A stretch of DNA of 64,000 nt from Actinomycetes bacterium (lineage in GTDB: Bacteria > Actinomycetota > Acidimicrobiia > IMCC26256 > PALSA-610), in NCBI GenBank assembly GCA_025360585.1, contig JANYBW010000042.1, positions 62,001 through 126,000 on the forward strand. The letters run 5' to 3'. Positions 53,436-61,578 of the stretch are shown here, one piece after another. The notes below the pieces were generated by a model. That model did no database searches and had not been told where the DNA came from. It worked only from the letters and a program-made list of their open reading frames with translations. Numbering within the stretch: position 1 is the first letter of the stretch; each line of letters begins with the position of its first letter. A program made the position numbers and the translations under genes.

Positions 53436-53478
53436 GTGGTCCAACACATGACCGCGGTTTCGGTCGTTTGTCCGACCA
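53436..53478 (+). repeat. 44-bp dispersed repeat, copy 1
   Basis: Begins GTGGTCCAACACATGACCGC and contains the shared core CGGTCGTTTGT, ending CCGACCA. It aligns without gaps to copies at 53489-53532, 60286-60329 and 60354-60397. The right end is the most diverged. Confidence 0.85.
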
Positions 53479-53488
53479 GCCAGATGTG

Positions 53489-53532
53489 GTGGTCCGACAC
53501 GCGGCCGGCGTTGCGGTCGTTTGTCGGACCAC
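53489..53532 (+). repeat. 44-bp dispersed repeat, copy 2
   Basis: Begins GTGGTCCGACACGCGGCCGG, contains GCGGTCGTTTGT and ends GGACCAC. The ends are perfect inverted repeats (11 bp when 53488 and 53533 are included: GGTGGTCCGAC and GTCGGACCACC). It lies 10 bp after copy 1 in the 191-bp gap between the SRPBCC and F420-dependent oxidoreductase genes. Confidence 0.9.
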
Positions 53533-53585
53533 CGGAGACAAGGTGGTCGTTGGTCGGGTCGGGGCACCAGCACGGCGCCTGCCTG

Positions 53586-54569
53586 CTACGGCAGCGAGAG
53601 TGCTTTGCGCGCCGTGATTCCTAACAACTCGACTGCTTCGGGATCCCAGCCGTTTGCGGGCAACGAACAGGTCACCCCGTCGGCACCGGCGGCCAACGAC
53701 TGCGCAAGTTGTTCCCCAACTTCATCGGGGTTGCCCCATACCACCATCGCCAAAATCATCTCGCGAGTCGCGTCGTCCATGGAGGCGAGGTCCATGCCGC
53801 GCGCACCAAGAAACGCGGTCATGTGCGCAAACGCGGCGTCGTGGGTTTCGGCGATGCACACGTTGCGCGCGTGCGTGACAGTAATTTCGCAACGGTCGCG
53901 CCCGAGCCGTTCGCAGTGGCCGGCCAGCGCGTCGAGCTTGCGCGGCAGTTCATCTAGCCCAGCGGTGAGGTTCGATTCGTCGGCGTATTGCGCGACGAGG
54001 CGCAACGTCTTCTTTTCGCCAGCGCCTCCGATCATCACCGGGATGCGCGAGATCGGTGCGGGCTGATTGATCGCGTCGCGAACGGTGTAGTGCTTGCCAT
54101 CCAGCGAAGGCCGCTCGTCGCGCAACATCGGCAGGATGATGTTCAACGCTTCTTCGAGCTTCTCGAAGCGTTCGGTGAAGGTATTGAATTCGAAACCCAA
54201 AGAATCGTGTTCGAGTTCGAACCAACCCGCGCCAATTCCGAGTTGCGCTCGCCCGCGCGAAACGATGTCGAGCGTGGTGATGATTTTTGCGAGCATCGCG
54301 GGATTGCGATACGTGTTGCCGGTGACGAGCGCGCTCAACCGCACCGTCGATGTCGCGCCCGCGAGTGCGCCGAGCAACGTGTAGCACTCGAGCATGTAGT
54401 CGGTGGGGGCGCCGAGCATCGGAAGTTGGTAGAAGTGATCCATCACCATGACGGTGTCGAACCCGCCCCGTTCTGCTGCGATGGCCTGACGCTCAATGTT
54501 TTCGAACAAATCGATGTCGGCGACGCCGGGGTAGGTGAAGTTCGGGATCTGGTAGCCAAGACGAGTCAT
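53586..54569 (-). CDS. F420-dependent LLM-class oxidoreductase
   Basis: A luciferase-like TIM-barrel oxidoreductase of 327 residues. LGYQIPNFTYPG at the N terminus, GFDTVMVMDHF, NTYRNPAMLAKIITTLDIVS, GRAQLGIGAGWFELEH and IPVMIGGAGEKKTLRLVA match the F420-dependent class found in actinobacteria. The substrate is unknown. ATG 54569 is preferred over GTG 54578. It lies 30 bp downstream of an MFS gene on the same strand, so the two probably form an operon. Confidence 0.92.
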   Translation of the reverse strand: MTRLGYQIPNFTYPGVADIDLFENIERQAIAAERGGFDTVMVMDHFYQLPMLGAPTDYMLECYTLLGALAGATSTVRLSALVTGNTYRNPAMLAKIITTLDIVSRGRAQLGIGAGWFELEHDSLGFEFNTFTERFEKLEEALNIILPMLRDERPSLDGKHYTVRDAINQPAPISRIPVMIGGAGEKKTLRLVAQYADESNLTAGLDELPRKLDALAGHCERLGRDRCEITVTHARNVCIAETHDAAFAHMTAFLGARGMDLASMDDATREMILAMVVWGNPDEVGEQLAQSLAAGADGVTCSLPANGWDPEAVELLGITARKALSLP

Positions 54570-54599
54570 GACCCACACCTTAATTCGGGTTGCGCTCGT

Positions 54600-55862
54600 T
54601 CACTCGCCGATCGGAGTAGCCGCAGGTAAAGCGGCGACGGCAGTGATCGTTTTGGCGCTCGATACGTCAACGACGGTTCGCAGCCGCCGGACGGTCGAGA
54701 GAACCACGAGCCCTCCCGCCACTGGCACTGCGCCGTAGAGCAAACCGGCGTTGCGATGCCCAAGCCCGCCGAACGCGAGTGCAGCGGTTCCCGTCGCCAA
54801 TGCCATCGACCAACTACGCAGTGTCTCATCGACGGCGAATACGCGCCCATGGGTTTCGATAGGCGTGGCGCGCTGGAGCAATGTGCGCATTGGCGTGGTG
54901 AACCACGGTGTGCAGACGCCCCACAGCGTGATGCCAATGAACGCAAACGAAAGTTGGGCTGTGCCGAGGTAGAGCGCGGCACTCAACCCGCTACCGATCG
55001 CGCCGAGTGCCACGATGTGGACCCGAGTGGAACGTTCACCGAAATGCGCGACGACAAATCCAAACAACACCATCGCGATACCGAACGCGGTTTGCAGATG
55101 CGCGAATGTCGCGGGGGAGCGATGCAGGACGTCTTTGACATACAACGGCTCCATCGTGACTCCCGAGCCCCACAACATGTAGATGCCGATCGCGCCGACG
55201 AAAAGCCGCATGACTTCCGGGCGTTCTCGCACAATGCGCCAACCTTCGCGTGATTCGATCCACGCAGATTGTCGAGCCTGGGTGCGCGGTGGGCGAGGCG
55301 AAATCACCAACGGAATCACCACCATGATTCCAATCGCGTACGTAATCGCATCGGCGAGGAACGCACCTTTCGCGCCCATAGTTTGAATCGCGGTCGCTCC
55401 CAACAACGGCCCGAACGCGATCGAAACTTGCATCGCCGTGGCAAGAAGCGCGTTGGCGCGTGCGAGTTGATCGTCTTCGACTATGCGTGGTGCAAGCGCG
55501 CCGAAGGCCGGTTGCGCGAATGATTTCGCGAAGCCTTGCGCTGATGACCAAATGACCAGCATCCAATACGTGTCGCTGAATGCCATTGCTACGGCGCACA
55601 ACGCGGCGGCGCTATCGGCTGCAATGAGGACCCGTCGAGGATCGAGCCGATCAGTGGGTACGCCGGCGAGCGGGCCGAGGAGCGCACCAGGGATCGTCCA
55701 GGTGAGGCCGAGTACCGCGACCTGCCAGGGCTCAGCGTTGAATCGTTGGGCCGCATAACCCCAAATCGCAACGAGCGCGCACCAGCTGCCAATGCCGTTA
55801 ACAGCCTGGCCGATAACGAGCGCGCGAAAGCGGCGGTCACGAAGCGGATGCATAACCAGCAT
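54600..55862 (-). CDS. MFS transporter
   Basis: A 420-residue permease with about 12 hydrophobic segments. The first half has GQAVNGIGSWCALVAIWGYA and the GVPTDRLDPRRVLIAAD loop 2-3, the pattern of the Bcr/enterobactin exporter-like MFS branch. A drug or metabolite exporter is likely. The start is ATG 55862 or 55853. It is followed by the F420-dependent oxidoreductase and is divergent from the antitoxin remnant, with the 17-bp-arm inverted repeat between. Confidence 0.9.
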   Translation of the reverse strand: MLVMHPLRDRRFRALVIGQAVNGIGSWCALVAIWGYAAQRFNAEPWQVAVLGLTWTIPGALLGPLAGVPTDRLDPRRVLIAADSAAALCAVAMAFSDTYWMLVIWSSAQGFAKSFAQPAFGALAPRIVEDDQLARANALLATAMQVSIAFGPLLGATAIQTMGAKGAFLADAITYAIGIMVVIPLVISPRPPRTQARQSAWIESREGWRIVRERPEVMRLFVGAIGIYMLWGSGVTMEPLYVKDVLHRSPATFAHLQTAFGIAMVLFGFVVAHFGERSTRVHIVALGAIGSGLSAALYLGTAQLSFAFIGITLWGVCTPWFTTPMRTLLQRATPIETHGRVFAVDETLRSWSMALATGTAALAFGGLGHRNAGLLYGAVPVAGGLVVLSTVRRLRTVVDVSSAKTITAVAALPAATPIGE

Positions 55863-56031
55863 TCTCGCGCACCTGGTCCGCCGATCTCGCCGCTTTTGCC
55901 AAATGGATCGTCATCAGGCAAGTGGAGCGGAAACGGTCGGGCAGCTGGTGCATGCGATGAAGTGCGGTGAACTTTGTGCATCTGACCACGTGGGGCGTAG
56001 TCAGATGCACAAAGTTTGCGCCGAAATCTCA
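55863..56031. other. Upstream region of the MFS gene, contains long inverted repeat
   Basis: No gene is seen here. The notable element is the inverted repeat at 55970-56016, described separately. Together with the antitoxin-like remnant, the interval 55863-56541 has no confidently intact gene. Confidence 0.5.
55970..56016. repeat. Perfect inverted repeat with 17-bp arms
   Basis: The arms AACTTTGTGCATCTGAC (55970-55986) and its exact complement (56000-56016) flank a 13-base loop, CACGTGGGGCGTA. It has no U-tract. It lies 107 bp upstream of the MFS start and 16 bp before the remnant reading frame. It could be an operator, a strong RNA hairpin or the trace of a mobile element. Confidence 0.8.
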
Positions 56032-56541
56032 GTGTCTCAGGGTGTCGGTACGTTCTGGGTCGTCAGGGGAGAACGCCGACGGGCGTATGGCCGGGCTCAA
56101 CACCAACACGGTGTGCTGGCGCACCGACAGCTGCTCGAAGTCGGCCTCAGCTCCAGAGCAATTTCGATCGCGTTGGAAAACGGCTCGCTCATGGCGATCA
56201 CGCGTGGCGTATATCGAGTGCGGGGCGCGCCGCAAACGATTGCGATGGCGATGACGGCAGCAACCTTGGCTTCGGGCGGTCGCGTATGTCGAACTACTGC
56301 CGCGCACCTGTGGCGCCTTGAGGTTCCGTTAGCGGTCGATCCGATCCACACAACGGCGGGGGTGGAGGGTCGCCAACCGCGCTCGGTCTGCCGTCGGGCG
56401 CGAGCGCAGTACCAGGGTGCCGGGTTGGCCGTCGGGTTGGTACGACGTTCGGTCCGTCGTCGGGCGCGAACGCAGTACCAGAGCGTTTGTGTGCGCAGTA
56501 GGTTGCGGGTTTGGATCGGTCGGGCAAGCAATTGGAGTGAG
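56032..56541 (+). pseudogene. Remnant of AbiEi-type antitoxin N-terminal domain
   Basis: From GTG 56032 the frame reads QHGVLAHRQLLEVGLSSRAI, then ITRGVYRVRGAP and GRVCRTTAAHLWRLEVP. This matches the N-terminal winged-helix part of type IV antitoxins of the AbiEi family (HxQLxxxGLS, GVYxxG, SHxSAAxLW). After about 95 residues the similarity ends in Arg-rich sequence with a 24-bp direct repeat (56392-56415 and 56458-56481, one mismatch). No nuclease-like domain or toxin gene follows. The frame stays open into the 2Fe-2S gene, so a fusion starting at 56032 is formally possible. I read it as a decayed gene. Confidence 0.6.
56392..56481. repeat. 24-bp direct repeat, 66-bp period
   Basis: CGTCGGGCGCGAGCGCAGTA plus CCAG at 56392-56415 recurs at 56458-56481 with one mismatch. 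Both copies lie in the Arg-rich, non-conserved part of the antitoxin remnant, and the period is a multiple of three. Confidence 0.85.
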
Positions 56542-56985
56542 ATGCCTCGAATCATTGTGAACGGCTATGCGCACGAGGTCGATGCGCCGGGTGCGATGCC
56601 GTTGCTGTGGGTGCTACGCGATCTCCTGAACTTCACCGGCACGAAGTATGGGTGTGGGATCGGCGCGTGTGGTGCGTGCACCGTCTTGCTCGATGGCAAG
56701 CCGAATCGATCGTGTTCGGTGCCGCTCTCGGATGTTGGCGCCAAGATGGTCACGACGATCGAAGGGCTTTCGGAACACGATGACCATCCGATACAACACG
56801 CATGGGTTGAGCACCAGGTTCCGCAATGCGGGTACTGCCAATCAGGCATGATCATGGCTTGTGCCGCCGCGCTCGAAGCGAATCAGGGTGACGGTACGAA
56901 GGTCGCTGATGCGGTTACGAACATCTGCATTTGTGGCACCTATCAACGCATTCGTGAAGCGCTGGAAAGCGTGAACGCGAAATGA
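56542..56985 (+). CDS. 2Fe-2S subunit of molybdenum hydroxylase (IorA/CoxS type)
   Basis: The small electron-transfer subunit of a xanthine-oxidase-family enzyme, 147 residues. The plant-ferredoxin-type cluster uses Cys38, Cys43, Cys46 and Cys58 (YGCGIGACGACTVL and later), and the second cluster uses Cys96, Cys99, Cys129 and Cys131 (QCGYCQSGM, ICICGTY). ATG 56542 has GGAG four bases upstream and begins the family pattern. It overlaps the large-subunit gene by 4 bp (ATGA). There is no FAD subunit, as in isoquinoline 1-oxidoreductase and similar two-subunit enzymes. Confidence 0.95.
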   Translation: MPRIIVNGYAHEVDAPGAMPLLWVLRDLLNFTGTKYGCGIGACGACTVLLDGKPNRSCSVPLSDVGAKMVTTIEGLSEHDDHPIQHAWVEHQVPQCGYCQSGMIMACAAALEANQGDGTKVADAVTNICICGTYQRIREALESVNAK

Positions 56986-59276
56986 ACCGCGATTTCGAAA
57001 ATGGGCGTTCAGCAGACCCGGCGGGCGGCATTACTCGCCGCCACTTTCTCATCACCGGTGCAGCGGGTTTGACGATCGGTGTCGCCGCGCTCGCGGGCTG
57101 CGACGACAATTCGAAGGGCACCGCTCCCACCACGACGCGCTCCTATGGGCCGGCGCCGTCAACCACGACTACCCCCGAACTCCCGGCTGCCCAGGTGAAC
57201 GCGTTTGTGCACATCGGCACCGACGGGCACGTGACGGTGATGTACGGCGGAAGCGAGTTTGGCCAGGGAACGATGTCCGGGCTCGCCCAGATTGTGGCCG
57301 AGGAACTCCAGGTCGATTGGGAATCGGTCACGATCAAGCAGTCGGTCGCGAACCCCGAGGTTTCGTACTTCACCGGGGGCAGTAGCGCAGTCCGATTTCA
57401 ATTCGGGAAGCTCGCCGCTGCGGGAGCGGCCGCGCGCGAAATGTTGCTCATCGCCGGCGCGAAGAAGTTGGGAGTCGCGCCCGCGAAGTGTCACGCACAA
57501 CGCGGTCGTGTAGTAGTCACGGGCAGCAATGGCAAACAGTCGGTGGGCTACGGCGAGGTCGCGAGCGCAGCCGCACACGTTCCGGTACCCCAAGACCCGA
57601 AGCTCACCGATCCGGCGCAATACAAATTGATCGGTACGCCGGTCAAGCGTCCCGATATCGCTAAGAAGATTAACGGTAGCGCGGTGTACGGCCTCGACGT
57701 CCGTGTTGAGGGCATGCAGTTCGCGGTCATCAAGCACGCGCCCGCATTCGGTGCCACGTTGATCGGTACGCCGAGTGTGCCCAAAGGTGCTTCAGCGGTC
57801 GTGCCGATCGTCGCCCAGGAGTCGCGGGGGAGCGTCTCCAAAGGTTCAGTAAGTGCGGTTGCGGTTGTCGCGTCGAATACGTGGGCCGCGATGCAGGCAG
57901 CCAGTGCGCTTGAGGCGAAGTGGAAACTACCTACAAATATTGAACAATTCAACACGGCCGCACTCAAGGCCGACGCGCAAGGCCTGTTGAAGACGGGAGC
58001 CGCCATCTTGGCTGAGCCCGCGGTTGGCGACGCGGCTAAGGCACTCAGTGCCGCAACGATCACGATCGATGCAACGTATTCCCTTCCGTACGTGCCGCAC
58101 GCCTGCATGGAAGTCTTGAACTGCACGGTTGATCTGCGCGCCGCAACCTGTGAGGTGTGGGCCCCAACGCAATCCGCGACCGCCGTGGCGGGCTTGGTTG
58201 CCGCCATGACCAAGCTTCCTCCGGACGCAATCACGGTGCACACGACCTTCATCGGAGGCGGCTTGGGTCGCAAGATTGAAAACGACTTCGTTGCCGCGGC
58301 GCTGCAAGTGGCGATGAAGATTCGCAAGCCCGTGATGTTGATGTATCCCCGCGAGGAAGATTTCGCGAACGATCAGTACCGTCCGAGTGCGTTGGTGCAG
58401 GTTCGTGCTGCAGTCGACGCCAGTGCCAGTGCCAGTGCCAGTGCCAGTGCCAGTGCCAGTGCCAGTGCCAGTGCCAGTGCCAGTGCAATCAGCGCATGGC
58501 ACTACCGCAATGTTTCACCGTCGATTTTCGAACAGCGCGGCTTCGGTGGCGGTGGGCCCGATTCTCAAGCTACCGATGGTTCCACCGCGTTGCCGTACGC
58601 GATGGCCAACAAGCGAGTTGAGTGGATCGCGCAACCAGGAACTGTGCCGGTTGGGTTTTGGCGTTCAGTCGGGCATTCAATTAACGCCTTTCCGGTCGAG
58701 TGTGCGATCGACGAACTCGCGATCGCAGCCAAGCTCGATCCGTTTGCATTTCGCCGTGGTCTCCTGCGCGACAACGCGAGGTCGCTCAAGGTGCTCGACA
58801 CCGCGGATGCGGAGAGCGGGTGGCGCAAGAACTTGCCTAAGGGTCATGGCTGGGGCGTTGCGTTCGCGGAAAGTTTTGGTTCGTTGGTGTGCCATGTTGT
58901 TGAGATTTCCGATGTCACCGACGCTTCGTTGCGCGTGAATCGGGTTGCGTGCGTTGTCGATTGTGGACGTGCGATCAATCCAAACTCGGTCGAGATGCAA
59001 ATGCAGGGCGGGATTGTGCACGGCTTGACCGCCGCGTTATGGGGCGAGATGCAGTTCGACAAAGGCGCGGCAACCACGAAGAACTTTGGTGCCTATCGAG
59101 TTATGCATCTCGCCGATATGCCGAAAGTCACCGTGAAAATTATCGAGAGCGGCGAAGGCCTTGGAGGCATCGGGGAACCCGGAGTGCCGCCAATCGCGCC
59201 AGCCGTTGCGAATGCGTATTGCAACGCGACAGGTAAGCGCATGCGATCACTCCCGCTCTTCGCTGCGCCCAAATAG
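56982..59276 (+). CDS. Molybdopterin-binding subunit of xanthine-dehydrogenase-family enzyme (IorB-like)
   Basis: The large catalytic subunit, 764 residues, holding the Mo-MCD cofactor. A Tat signal (TRRHFLITG, 18-26) precedes a hydrophobic stretch ending LAGC at residue 40, so it is probably a Tat-exported lipoprotein on the outer face. The cofactor-binding segments [15 protein letters not shown] and [14 protein letters not shown] and the catalytic Glu in [18 protein letters not shown] are intact. An Ala-Ser repeat (about residues 480-502), encoded by 11 GCCAGT units, interrupts the protein before [18 protein letters not shown]. The pair with the 2Fe-2S subunit should hydroxylate a heterocycle or aldehyde; the substrate is unknown. 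Confidence 0.93.
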   Translation: MNRDFENGRSADPAGGITRRHFLITGAAGLTIGVAALAGCDDNSKGTAPTTTRSYGPAPSTTTTPELPAAQVNAFVHIGTDGHVTVMYGGSEFGQGTMSGLAQIVAEELQVDWESVTIKQSVANPEVSYFTGGSSAVRFQFGKLAAAGAAAREMLLIAGAKKLGVAPAKCHAQRGRVVVTGSNGKQSVGYGEVASAAAHVPVPQDPKLTDPAQYKLIGTPVKRPDIAKKINGSAVYGLDVRVEGMQFAVIKHAPAFGATLIGTPSVPKGASAVVPIVAQESRGSVSKGSVSAVAVVASNTWAAMQAASALEAKWKLPTNIEQFNTAALKADAQGLLKTGAAILAEPAVGDAAKALSAATITIDATYSLPYVPHACMEVLNCTVDLRAATCEVWAPTQSATAVAGLVAAMTKLPPDAITVHTTFIGGGLGRKIENDFVAAALQVAMKIRKPVMLMYPREEDFANDQYRPSALVQVRAAVDASASASASASASASASASASASAISAWHYRNVSPSIFEQRGFGGGGPDSQATDGSTALPYAMANKRVEWIAQPGTVPVGFWRSVGHSINAFPVECAIDELAIAAKLDPFAFRRGLLRDNARSLKVLDTADAESGWRKNLPKGHGWGVAFAESFGSLVCHVVEISDVTDASLRVNRVACVVDCGRAINPNSVEMQMQGGIVHGLTAALWGEMQFDKGAATTKNFGAYRVMHLADMPKVTVKIIESGEGLGGIGEPGVPPIAPAVANAYCNATGKRMRSLPLFAAPK
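58419..58484 (+). repeat. (GCCAGT)11 hexanucleotide array in the large-subunit gene
   Basis: Eleven perfect GCCAGT units run from 58419 to 58484 and encode (Ala-Ser)11. Slippage would change protein length by two residues per unit without breaking the frame. Confidence 0.97.
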
Positions 59277-59293
59277 CTGATAGTTGTTGCTCT

Positions 59294-60283
59294 GTGAATC
59301 GTTATTCCATCCTCGATCTCGCGACCGTCGGATCCAACGCCACGATCGGTGCCGCGTTGGCGGACAGTGTGACGATCGCGCAGTGCGCTGAAGCGCGCGG
59401 ATACGCCCGTGTTTGGTACGCCGAGCATCACAACATGTCGGCGATTGCCTCGTCGGCGACCAGCGTGTTGATTGCTCACGTTGCCGCGCACACCGAGACC
59501 ATTCGGTTGGGTTCGGGCGGAATAATGTTGCCCAATCACGCGCCCCTCGTGATCGCTGAACAATTCGGCACGCTCGCATCGTTGTATCCTGATCGCATCG
59601 ATTTGGGTATCGGTCGGGCCCCCGGAACTGATCAGCAAACCATGCGCGCGTTGCGCCGTGATCACACTTCGGCCGATTCCTTTCCCCAAGATGTCCGTGA
59701 ACTCCAAGGGTTCTTGGGTTGCGAAAGCGAAATCCCGGGGGTGCGGGCAATTCCTGGATACGACACGAACGTTCCGATTTACATTCTCGGTTCGTCGCTG
59801 TACGGCGCGCAGTTCGCAGCCGTGTTCGGTCTGCCGTACGCTTTCGCTTCGCATTTCGCTCCCGACTCGCTCGTTGAAGCGGTGCATAACTATCGGCGTA
59901 ACTTTCGGCCGTCGGCACAGTGCGATTCACCGTACGTGATTGCCGCGGTCAACGCGATCGTTGGCGCAACCGAAACCGATGCGGTCGAGGAGTCGCGTGT
60001 AGTAACTCGGGCGCGGGTCGCTCGTTTTCTGGCGGGGGGCCGAACCTTGTCCGACGATGAACTCGACGCGCTCATCGATTCCCGCCAGGGCCGTCATGTG
60101 TTGCAGATGATGCGCTACTCAGCCGTTGGCACCGCCGAAGGTGTGTTGCAATACCTCAATGAATTTAGGGTGCACGCCGATGCCGATGAGTTGATGATCG
60201 TGCTGGCTTCACGCAACCTCGAAGGCAAACTGCGATCATTACACGGCATCGCCGACGCAGTCGCAGGCTCGGCAATCGAGTAA
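59294..60283 (+). CDS. LLM-class oxidoreductase, MsnO8-like
   Basis: A luciferase-like monooxygenase-family protein of 329 residues. [20 protein letters not shown] at the N terminus, [38 protein letters not shown] and [19 protein letters not shown] are the landmarks of the MsnO8 subgroup, which usually uses FMN. The start is GTG 59294, 17 bp after the molybdenum hydroxylase stop. Co-transcription and a shared oxidative pathway are possible. The stop TAA is followed within 3 bp by a copy of the 44-bp repeat. Confidence 0.92.
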   Translation: MNRYSILDLATVGSNATIGAALADSVTIAQCAEARGYARVWYAEHHNMSAIASSATSVLIAHVAAHTETIRLGSGGIMLPNHAPLVIAEQFGTLASLYPDRIDLGIGRAPGTDQQTMRALRRDHTSADSFPQDVRELQGFLGCESEIPGVRAIPGYDTNVPIYILGSSLYGAQFAAVFGLPYAFASHFAPDSLVEAVHNYRRNFRPSAQCDSPYVIAAVNAIVGATETDAVEESRVVTRARVARFLAGGRTLSDDELDALIDSRQGRHVLQMMRYSAVGTAEGVLQYLNEFRVHADADELMIVLASRNLEGKLRSLHGIADAVAGSAIE

Positions 60284-60285
60284 CG

Positions 60286-60329
60286 GTGGTCCCCCAAGTG
60301 GCCGCTGGGACGGTCGTTTGTTGGACCAT
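60286..60329 (+). repeat. 44-bp dispersed repeat, copy 3
   Basis: Begins GTGGTCCCCCAAGTGGCCGC, has the core ACGGTCGTTTGTTGGACCA and ends in T instead of C. It differs from copy 4 at three positions. Confidence 0.9.
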
Positions 60330-60353
60330 CGCCAAATGGTGGCTCGCCAAATG

Positions 60354-60397
60354 GTGGTCCCCCATTTGGCCGCTGGGACGGTCGTTTGTTGGACCAC
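60354..60397 (+). repeat. 44-bp dispersed repeat, copy 4
   Basis: Begins GTGGTCCCCCATTTGGCCGC and ends GGACCAC, so the ends form a perfect inverted pair. Within and before it, GCCAAATGG (60347-60355) and CCATTTGGC (60362-60370 region) form another inverted repeat. Confidence 0.9.
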
Positions 60398-60633
60398 GGA
60401 AAGCAACGGGCTGGCTGCTGCGTGAGGAGCTCGATGATCGAACCGGCCCGGTTGTGAATCGCGCCGTTGCTTCGAGCCCGGCCGAGACGTCGGGAGGCAA
60501 AGTCGCGCACGCCGGCGCTTGTTCGCGAGTTGACGGCACCACGGCGTGACGTGCCATTGGTCTCGAAGCACGCTAGTTGTGCGGGGTGCCACAAGGTGCA
60601 ACACCCACCGTATTCAGGGGTTACAATCGGCTC

Positions 60634-60924
60634 GTGAATTGGGCGCTTGCTGCAATACTCGGAATCGCTGGCGCGGTGGCTCATGATGTGTTCGAACTCG
60701 CAACGTTGTCGCGTAATCGGCGCCACACGTTCTCTGAGGAATGGACCTCGCCCGCGTTTATGGTTGCATCCGCGATTCGAGTCGCGGCCGGGGGAGTGCT
60801 GGCTGGCGTCCTGGGTGGTATCGGCGAAGTCGGCGCGCTTGGCGCAATCCTCGTCGGCGCGCTCGCACCGTTGATGGTGCAACGGCTTGCCGGCATGGAA
60901 GACAACAGCCGCGAGACGGATTGA
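60634..60924 (+). CDS. Small membrane protein, partner of pentapeptide-repeat protein
   Basis: A 96-residue protein with two or three predicted membrane helices (about 1-15 and a Gly/Ala-rich block 50-85, GGVLAGVLGGIGEVGALGAI) and a charged segment between (SRNRRHTFSEEW). No family is recognised. GTG 60634 is chosen because TACAAT at 60622-60627 would start transcription at or very near it, giving a leaderless mRNA; no ribosome-binding site is seen. The stop TGA overlaps the ATG of the pentapeptide-repeat gene (TGATG), so the two are made together. Confidence 0.7.
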   Translation: MNWALAAILGIAGAVAHDVFELATLSRNRRHTFSEEWTSPAFMVASAIRVAAGGVLAGVLGGIGEVGALGAILVGALAPLMVQRLAGMEDNSRETD

Positions 60925-61550
60925 TGTACCAAGACGCTGAGGGTTTCGAGGCTGCCGAGCCCGGATTCGGGAGTCGGGTCACGGCAGCTTTGAGTCGCAA
61001 CTCCGAGGTATTTCTGTTCGCTCAGCTGTACGACTTGGGGCGGGGCATCGACGAGCCGACCAGCTTCTTTCGCTCAATGTTGCGGCACCTCTCGCGCTCG
61101 AGTTCGCCGTTTCGCGACTATCGCCGCCGTTGGGTGCTGGAACGCGCGAATTTCGACGGCGCCGAGCTCGCGAACTTCGATTTCAGCGGGATTCGATTCG
61201 GCACCACGACGATGCGTGAGGCGAACCTTTCGCGGGCGAACTTGGCGGGTGCTGACCTTCACGGCGCAAAGATGTTTCGGGCGTTTTTAGAAGGCGCGGA
61301 TCTCAGCCGGGCGGTTGCTCGCCGGGTCGATCTCCGCGAAGCGAACCTCCGCGCCTGTTCATTCATCCTTTGCGACCTCAGCGGCGCGTTGCTCCAAGAT
61401 GCCGATCTGCGGGGCGCCGATTTTCGCGGCGCAAACTTATTGTTGGCCGATCTTCGAGGCGCCGACCTCCGCGGCGCTCGCTTCGACCAAGACTTTGACC
61501 GAACAACGCTCGTCTCCGACGACGCCACTCAGTGGCCAGAGCCTGTCTGA
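60924..61550 (+). CDS. Pentapeptide-repeat protein
   Basis: A 208-residue protein. After a non-repeat N-terminal region of about 75 residues, it contains roughly 20 pentapeptide units of the A(D/N)LxX type (ANFDG, ANLSR, ANLAG, ADLHG, ADLRG, ADFRG). These build a right-handed quadrilateral beta helix about five coils long. Some such proteins mimic DNA and protect gyrase (Qnr, MfpA), but most have no known target. The N-terminal region (SEVFLFAQLYDLGRGIDEPT) is not part of the repeat and could be the specific module. It is coupled to the small membrane protein upstream. Confidence 0.9.
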   Translation: MYQDAEGFEAAEPGFGSRVTAALSRNSEVFLFAQLYDLGRGIDEPTSFFRSMLRHLSRSSSPFRDYRRRWVLERANFDGAELANFDFSGIRFGTTTMREANLSRANLAGADLHGAKMFRAFLEGADLSRAVARRVDLREANLRACSFILCDLSGALLQDADLRGADFRGANLLLADLRGADLRGARFDQDFDRTTLVSDDATQWPEPV

Positions 61551-61578
61551 TCTCGAGGAACGAAAGCGCGGGTTCGAC

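Larger units (their letters stand above)
60284..60633. other. 350-bp gap with two 44-bp repeats, no gene seen
   Basis: Copies 3 and 4 of the 44-bp repeat occupy 60286-60397, with GCCAAATGG/CCATTTGGC inverted pairs between and inside them. The rest (60398-60633) shows no supported gene. A -10-like TACAAT is at 60622-60627, seven bases before the GTG of the next gene. Confidence 0.6.

Noticed and set aside
53436-53532. Possible CRISPR array from paired repeats
   Set aside because: Only two adjacent 44-bp copies with a 10-bp spacer and many differences; there are no cas genes. A dispersed intergenic repeat explains it better.
58419-58484. Possible CRISPR or regulatory array
   Set aside because: It is a simple hexanucleotide repeat inside an intact reading frame, with no spacers.
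60924-61550. Qnr/MfpA-type fluoroquinolone resistance protein
   Set aside because: The repeats fit the fold, but the 75-residue non-repeat N terminus and the membrane partner are unlike Qnr or MfpA, so gyrase protection is not claimed.
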